A stretch of DNA of 64,000 nt from Trichosporon coremiiforme (taxonomy: Eukaryota; Basidiomycota; Tremellomycetes; Trichosporonales; Trichosporonaceae), in NCBI GenBank assembly GCA_039545355.1, contig BCJJ01000003.1, positions 1,178,001 to 1,242,000 on the forward strand. The letters are read 5' to 3'. The notes below the pieces were generated by a model. That model was not told the DNA's origin, made no database searches, and saw only the letters and a program-made list of their open reading frames with translations. Shown here piece after piece: positions 57,838 to 64,000 of this stretch. The translations under genes and the position numbers were made by a program. Positions within the stretch are counted from its first letter, which is position 1. Each line of letters starts with the position of its first letter.

Positions 57838-60681
57838 CTAAGTGATGGGTCGAGGGTCGTCCTTGGGGACCATCGACATCCAAATTCGGGACTGAGGTCA
57901 GCTTGCTTTTCGGGGAGTGTAAGCTTACCTTGAAGATGCGGAAGTTCTCCTTGGTCAGCTCGCGGAAGTCCACACGCTTGTCCGCCTTGAAGAAGAACGT
58001 GAGCTTGCGGCGGTCCCACTGGTACTCCGCATCGACGATCTGCATCGGCAGGCCACGCTGGGCGACCTTTTCGCGACAGATCAGCATAGCGTCGTGCTCA
58101 TCGCGGAGCTTCTCCACCATACGGCTGTAATGTTAGCTTGCGATCGCTGGGTCCCACTTACGCTTGCTCCTCGGCGCCGCCGCTGGACTTTGTGAAGATG
58201 CGCTTCGGCATGATCTCCTTGGCGAGAGGGCCGCGGGCACCGATGCCTCCGCTACCGCCCATGTCCATCTGGGATCCGCTGGGGCCGACTCCGGAAAGGA
58301 GAGTGTTGAGGTCTGCGCCAGTGAAGTCAATGGCGCCGGGAGCGGGCACGAAGTGCTGGCTCTGGCTGCCGTTGCGCTTGTGGCCACTGGCGTTGTTGGA
58401 AGCGGCCGGCGGTTGATTGGCCATAGCCATTCCAGGAGGCTGATGCTGCGACGCTCCAGAGAGCAGCGCCGCAGTAGCTTGCCGCTCCTGCCACTCGCGC
58501 ACCTCGACCGGCGTCAGCTGGTCAAAGACGACGGTGCCGAGGTCAGAGCCGCGATCGGCCTCGACGATCACTCGGTCACCGTTGCTGATCAGCAGAGTGG
58601 GGTCGGGGCAGTAGAAAACATCGCGGCGGCCAGCCTTGAATGTCACGATGTAGAGGGGCGTGGTGGGGGGCAGCGACGCCAAAGGAATGCCCTTACCGAG
58701 ATCCGCCAGCGACAGCGACGAGAACGACGGAGACGACTGGGGGTTGCCTCCCTGCTGCTGAGGCGGACCACCAAAATAGTTCGGACCCGGGCCAGGAGGG
58801 CCAGATGAACCCAGAGGGAAGCCGGGGCTGGCGTTGGACATGCCGCCGGCTGGGCCGCCGGGAGGGCCACCAAAGCCAGAGCCGCCGAATCCTCCAAAGT
58901 TGTTCTGAGGGAACGATGGGCGACCAGGAGTCTGCCCGATGCCTCCAAAGTATCCGAACCCTCCGGGAGGTCTGCCAAAGGTCGGTCCCGGACCGGGGGG
59001 AGGACCTTGCGAGAACGGCCCAGGTCTGAAACCGCCTGCGGTCGGCGAGGGAATACCCATGTTACCGCCGCCTCCGAAGCGGGCGTCAAATCCACTAGGT
59101 CCTTGAGGCTGGCCACCGGAACGAAGGGGCGCTCCGATGGCACCGGGGCCACCCTCGCGGATTCTGTCTGGGCTTCCGGTCACAGCGCCCGAGAACGATG
59201 TCCTCGAACGAGTGTCGGCGAATCCGAAACGGCCGCGGCCACCCTCGCGTTGGTCGGGACCAGTCGTTCCGCCAGGCGAAGAGCCGAAGAAAGGGTCAGA
59301 AGTCGGGTTGGAGCGAGCGATCTGGCGGGGGTTGTCCGAGAGGCCGGGGGCGAAGATCGGCAGGCTCGAAGCCGCCTGCTCAGGCTCCGCAGTGATCACA
59401 CCCTGGTTGTTCTCATCAACATCGAGGTTCAGCGCGTTGCCGAAAGAATCAGCGATGAGCTCTTCGTCAGTGAAGCCAAGAGACCCCAAGCCGCGGGAAC
59501 GGCCGCCTCCGACAGCGCTCAGACCTGGCCCGGCGTCGTTGAAGCTGAAGCCGCGACGGGGTGCGGCAATCACCGACATGCTATGGCGGCGACTAGAGTT
59601 GCCAGAACGCCCTCCGTTAGCGGTGTCCTCGAAACCGCCGACGACAGAGGAGTACGTGGGTTGTCCGCCGACGCCGCCCAGAGCGTTCGTGACGGATGTC
59701 GTGAGCGCCGCAGTCGTGGGCGAAGTGGTCCAGTTAGTTCGCGAGCCGAAAGTAGCCTCCTGGGGAGTTCTGAAGCTCTTCGGCCCAAAGTTGGTGGTCT
59801 TGCTGCGAGTTGCAGTCTTGTTCTGCTTGGGAGGCTCCTCATTGTTATCAAGGAACGGGCGCATTCCGCTGGTGAATGGAGACATGTTGCTGGAACCATC
59901 CTGGCGCCATCCTTCTTCGAAGAAGCTCGATCCGCCCGCCGAGTCGAACGTGCTAAGCGGCATCATATAGCTGCGGTCGGGTCGCACACCGGTTGCGAAC
60001 GACTGGGACCGAGAGCGGGATACGTTTGCCGGAGCGACCGGTGGCGAGTACTGTCCCCCCCTGCTGCTGTGCGGAGGGAGTGCCTGATTCCCGGTGGTAG
60101 GGGACGTTGACGGGGAGGATGACGGCGAGAAAGTAGGGAACTGAGAAGGAGAGCTGGAGCGCGAGATCTGGAGCTCCTCGACATGCGATGACAACGTGCG
60201 GACGAGAGACGACGGCTGGGTAGTCAGAGGACGAGATCGAAGGTCGATGAATTACCTGAGACATAAAGTCCCATGGTGTACTCACACGCTGGTCAATCTT
60301 GTCAGCGACGGAGAACGAGCTAGCACGGACTGGGCCCGAGCCGTAGGGCAGTGGGCCACCCATCCGACCGTTCCCAGACATCCGAGAGCCGCCGATGACG
60401 CCGAAGTCGTTGGCCGTGGTGCCGTTAGTCTGTCCTGGGCTACCGCGGCCTGAAGCTGGCGATGAAATGGGCAGGCGCTCGTCCGGAGGTTGGCTCGACC
60501 CGCGCTTGACAGCCGAGGACAGATAAGGGTTGCTAACCGTGAAGGATCGCACTGGCGAGGGGCGGAATTGAGCCGGGGGCGGCGTCGCTTTGCTGTCCTT
60601 GGATGACGTCTGCGCTGCAGTGGAATGGCCGCTGCCATCGCCCTCTGAGGGAGAGGCCGCGGGCACTGCGGCGTCGGCCAT
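57838..60681 (-). CDS. PSP1: Psp1 C-terminal domain protein
   Basis: Exons 60681-60286, 60215-58162, 58124-57929 and 57891-57838 give 899 aa. The first ~640 residues are disordered: Ser/Pro-rich, then a Gly/Pro/Phe-rich segment (FGGFGGSGFGGPPGGPAGG type). The conserved Psp1 domain, about 640-895, contains TPLYIVTFKAGRRDVFYCPD, GDRVIVEADRGSDLGTVVFD, ALAKEIMPKRIFTK-like residues, then VAQRGLPMQIVDAEYQWDRR and KLTFFFKADKRVDFRELTKE, finishing with SRIWMSMVPKD. Yeast Psp1 was found as a suppressor of DNA polymerase alpha mutants, and the bacterial domain relatives act in sporulation and RNA-decay complexes. The molecular role here is unclear. The exon 1 to 2 junction uses the second of two candidate acceptors, the only one that keeps frame. 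Confidence 0.88.
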
Positions 60682-63033
60682 GGTTTAAAGTGAATCCGAC
60701 AGCTTGAGATGAAACTTGGTCAAGAAGAAGGTGGTTGAATGACAGCCAAGCTGTGGTTCGAAGACAGGGCGGAGGGCTCCGAACGGGGAAGACAGATGGA
60801 GGGTTGACCTCGCGGCTTTCGAGTTCAGGGCCAAAGGGGGAGGCTGAAAGAACCGAGTGGGGATCCGAGATTGGTGGGAGAAGGTACTGAGGATGGATGG
60901 GACAATGGATGTGTCGACGAAACTATGCGGATGGTGAGTCGCCGAGCCGGAGGGATGATTGAAAGGGTGGAGAAGACCAAACTTGATGCAAGTGTGGTGG
61001 TACGGAGGTAAATGACAGGCGACTTGGGGACCCGGGGGGGATGGCCTGTACTGGAGCGTTGGGGCTGCGGAGAGGGCGAAGTCGCCAAATAATGTACAGC
61101 AATCGCAGTCGAGCAAGTCTAGATATTCTAAAGATGGTATGGGGGAGGTTGGGAAGGAGGATGAGGTGGTGGCAAAGGGATGGAGGGGAGGACGAGAGAT
61201 GATGATGAGGTAGAGGATGAGGCAAACAAGGGTCAGGTACTGCAGGTTGGCAGAGCTAGATCCATTTGATGACAGAGACGAGCAACGAGGAATGTTGGCT
61301 GGCCGTGCTGAACCCTTGTTACATTTCGCTCTCCTATCGGGATCCCAGCTGACCATGCTGGTCGCTGTTGAGGAAACAGAGTGCCATTAGCTCGGACCAC
61401 CCAGGATCTCGGATTCGGTGCTGCAGCGAAGGAATGCATGCATTTGTTCGGCATCCGCAAAATGCTCACTCCGTCAGACGGCGGTCGAGCCACCACCAGA
61501 GTAGGAGCAGGCACTCGAGGAGCTAGGTACGACGTACCGCTGAGAATGACACCACAGATCAAGCCAACGCAGTTTCACAGCGTACAGCGTTCCAGCGACC
61601 CGGGATTGAGCAAGAAGCTCTGTCATGCTTGGGCATTTAGCACAGTTGCTGCGAACAGAAACAGTGGCATGTGAGGCGCCGCAGTGTGTCCGTCCTGGCG
61701 CAACAGCTGGACGTGGTTCGTACTCGGTTGCCCAAGCTCCGCAAGCGCCAGTCTCACAGGAAAACGCCCAGCTGACCAGATTGCGGGTAGAGTGTCTACC
61801 TCAGTTATGTGTATCACGGCCAGTGGTACGCCCGCCCGCCTGCCGCCCGCCCACACGCCCACACAGAACAGACTATACGCCGCCCCCTACTCGATCGTAG
61901 CTTCCTACACCTGGTGGGCAGGCCCAGCCGCTTCACGCAACTGCGGTGTACAACTACTGCGGTCCAGGTTGAGCCAAGTCTTCGGCTTTCGCGGGCGGGG
62001 CTGGTTCTTGTTGGTGCCCTCAAGGGGTCCGCAAGAGCCAAGTCATGTGGCCACTCGGCCCCGCACACCCCAGTCGGCTGACCTTGCACGCGCCTCTAAG
62101 GGGGAGGAGTGGATAGAGCCGGCCTCGAAATAGCGAACTCTGCATCCGAATTCTCGAGACCAATGACGTACAACGGTCCACCCACCGCACGCGTCCGACT
62201 CCTGCGCACAGGCGGTGCCATCGGCTGCTCGCATACGCGGCCTCCACCGAAAGACACCTTGCGGCAACATTGGTCACCGACCTGGGCGCTGGACGGACCT
62301 GCGAACAACACGCACAATCGATCACGCGGACACAATGTATGCTCGCTTGTATGGCTCTGCGTCCTTTGCTCTGTGTGCACGGGCAAGATTGTCGTCACTC
62401 GCGGTGACAAACTCTCCTACTCGATGCGCTCACCGGTCCCACGAAACCAATGATGCTGCTCGCTACTGGATGACCGTTACATCTCATCGGATTTCGCCTG
62501 CCTGTGTTGGAATGCTCATCGATCCATCAGGGCTGTTTAAGATCGTGATGCACATTGTACAGCTACTAGAGCCGGTCTAAGCGCCGTACAGTTGCGCGTC
62601 TGCAGTCTGCATGTCTGCACGTACAGTTGAATATTGAATGCGCCAGGAGCGTGTCGTTGCACCGAGCTAGATCTCCGGACTGACCTGGCCCCTCCGCCTT
62701 ACATTCCGCCACCTGACGCTCGAGCACGGTATCAACTGGGTTATCTGTCACTCCACCCGATCCCACCAGGCCCACCATCCGCCTCGACGTGAGCCCTCGC
62801 AAGCGTTCACACTCACACCGCATCCCCCCTTCCTTCTTATCCTCCCAACCCTCTCCTTTCTTTCACCTCCGATTCCGGTGTTCCCCCTAACCGACACTGC
62901 AGACAGCCAGGCGCTACCCTGCTGTCTCTTCTCTCCCTTGCCGCCTCCGTTCACTCTTGGTGCTTCCTAGCGTCACCCATCCAGTGACCAGGATTGCGCG
63001 TGCGAGCGTACTGCTTGCTGTCTCTTTATCGTC
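60682..63033. other. divergent intergenic region
   Basis: 2.35 kb between divergent starts. On the minus strand 60720-61250 is strongly pyrimidine-rich, a long 5' leader or promoter for the Psp1-domain gene. The right end, about 62750-63030, is pyrimidine-rich on the plus strand (TTCCTTCTTATCCTCCC and similar), the leader of the next gene. No coding ORF or RNA gene was recognised in the 61.3-62.7 kb core. Confidence 0.4.
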
Positions 63034-64000
63034 ATGTTCGTCATCAAGGCAACCCTGCGCGATGAGACCCGCCGCATCTCATTCGACGTGAACGGGTTCC
63101 CCAACTACTCCGAAATCCAGGACAAGGTGAGTTGCTTTTGGGTGGCAAATGCCCCTGTCATCGGTGGCAACGACGTCGCCCACTGTGCGAGGTGACCGCG
63201 ATGAAATCGGGGGCGGCAACTGCTTCGTGGCCTTGCCTACTGTTGCAAACGCCCTTGAGACGCGGGACACGCCCTGCACGCATGCGTTTTGGCAGTACAT
63301 GCACCGCACACGAGGGCACGAGCTAACGCATAGCTTCGCGCAGCCTTTAGTCTCCCCGCGACCGCCCATCCTTTCTGGCACAACGTCCTTTTCTACCCTG
63401 ACGATGCTAAGAACTCTCGTATCAAGTTCAAGCAGCACGTCTGCGACGCTGATGAGTAAGTACATGCCGTCGGCCTCGAATACAGGTTGTGCTAGTGTTT
63501 TCGGCGCCTCCATTGGTTATCAAGCAAGCCAGCCCGAATTCCAGTGCGCTGACGCGTCTACGCGCACTTGCCCTTCGGCTATCTTTCTATCATCGGGCTT
63601 TATATAGCTGACTCCTGCACAGATACAGCGCTGGTCAGCAACCCTTCAAGAGCGTCTCGGGCTACCCCAGTCCTATGCTCGTGTTCAACGTCCTGACCAC
63701 CTCTGATTCTCGACTCAACGCCATCCGCGACTACCACAAGGCCAGCAAGATGCAGGCTAAAGCCAACGAACTCGATGTTGCCATCGCCGCCATCGACGAG
63801 GACCTCCTGCATAGGCACCAGCTGCTTGTCTCCCTGGAGGACAAACTCCAGCAGTGTCGCCGTGAGGACGATGCTCTCGGTGTTTCGTTCTGGTCCGACC
63901 GTGTCGAGGAGAAGCGACGCTCGCTCCCTCAGTTGAACGAGAAGCTCCGCAGCCTCCGCACCGAGCGCCGCGCTATTGTCGAGGAGCTCGACCGCATGCG
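63034..64000 (+). CDS. PB1-like / coiled-coil protein, 5' part only
   Basis: Exons 63034-63126, 63334-63455 and 63623 to beyond the window end. The N-terminus MFVIKATLRDETRRISFDVN, then FPNYSEIQDKLRAAFSLPA and HPFWHNVLFYPDDAKNSRIK, resembles a PB1 (ubiquitin-like) fold of the kind that begins fungal NBR1/ZZ-type proteins. After the second junction (GA|A, Glu) comes YSAGQQPFKSVSGYPSPMLV and a long charged helix (SLEDKLQQCRREDDALG, SLPQLNEKLRSLRTERRA) predicted coiled coil. The acceptor at 63333 (CTAACGCATAG) is chosen because the other nearby AGs break the frame. At least 197 residues; the C-terminus is missing, so the NBR1-like idea is unproved. Confidence 0.6.

Noticed and set aside
59007..60110. 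367-aa plus-strand ORF opposite the Psp1-domain gene
   Set aside because: Its composition is Arg/Ser-skewed, as in a shadow of the Ser/Pro/Gly-rich minus-strand protein, and it has no splice or start support.

Overview
The window is nuclear DNA of a basidiomycete yeast-like fungus. Tremellomycetes, probably Trichosporonales, fits best: GC-rich coding DNA, dense genes on both strands, and many tiny spliceosomal introns (typically 32-40 nt) with a CTGAC/CTAAC branch site only a few bases before the acceptor AG. No prokaryotic, plasmid, viral, tRNA, rRNA or CRISPR feature was recognised. Exon structures were worked out by hand from splice signals and reading-frame phase. For every intact gene listed with exon coordinates the exon phases close exactly.

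Layout. 1-2.3 kb: the end of an unidentified ORF and coding-like remnants. 2.3-6.7 kb (-): a very long Ser/Pro-rich disordered protein. 8.6-9.7 kb (+): Hua1-like zinc protein. 10.0-11.6 kb (-): GH128-type glucanase with an in-frame TGA. 14.3-16.7 kb (-): unknown acidic protein. 17.6-19.6 kb (+): CNNM/Mam3 metal homeostasis protein with eight introns of 32-35 nt. 19.7-21.1 kb (-): aldo/keto reductase with a frameshift. 22.6-23.7 kb (-): decayed SF1 helicase. 25.4-28.0 kb (+): DNA polymerase eta. 28.4-33.8 kb (-): RNA polymerase II largest subunit. 34.8-37.0 kb (+): Vps27 (ESCRT-0). 39.2-40.5 kb (+): CRAL-TRIO/Sec14-type protein. 40.8-41.8 kb (-): mitoribosomal protein mL59/MrpL25. 42.9-45.2 kb (+): mitochondrial ATP synthase beta. 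46.4-48.5 kb (+): a decayed GIY-YIG nuclease with a zinc-finger array. 48.6-49.7 kb (-): vWA-domain secreted protein with two compensating frameshifts. 50.5-56.2 kb (-): N-recognin UBR1. 56.5-57.5 kb (+): TRAPP subunit Trs33. 57.8-60.7 kb (-): Psp1-domain protein. 63.0-64.0 kb (+): 5' part of a PB1-like/coiled-coil protein cut by the window edge.

Most genes are unrelated housekeeping functions (transcription, translesion synthesis, endosomal sorting, ubiquitin N-degron pathway, ER-Golgi tethering, respiration). The clearest local pairing is the head-to-head mL59/ATP2 pair, both mitochondrial. UBR1 and TRS33 share a 287-bp bidirectional promoter.

Three things stand out. First, all 21 ambiguous bases (N) that fall in coding sequence sit at third codon positions, 14 of them in ATP2. 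This suggests two or more near-identical gene copies merged in the assembly, as in a heterozygous, duplicated or hybrid genome. Second, five loci carry disabling lesions (GH128, aldo/keto reductase, SF1 helicase, GIY-YIG/zinc-finger, vWA), while the core genes are clean. Third, the 46.4-48.5 kb locus combines a GIY-YIG nuclease fold with repeated Cys-rich modules that I do not recognise as a described architecture.
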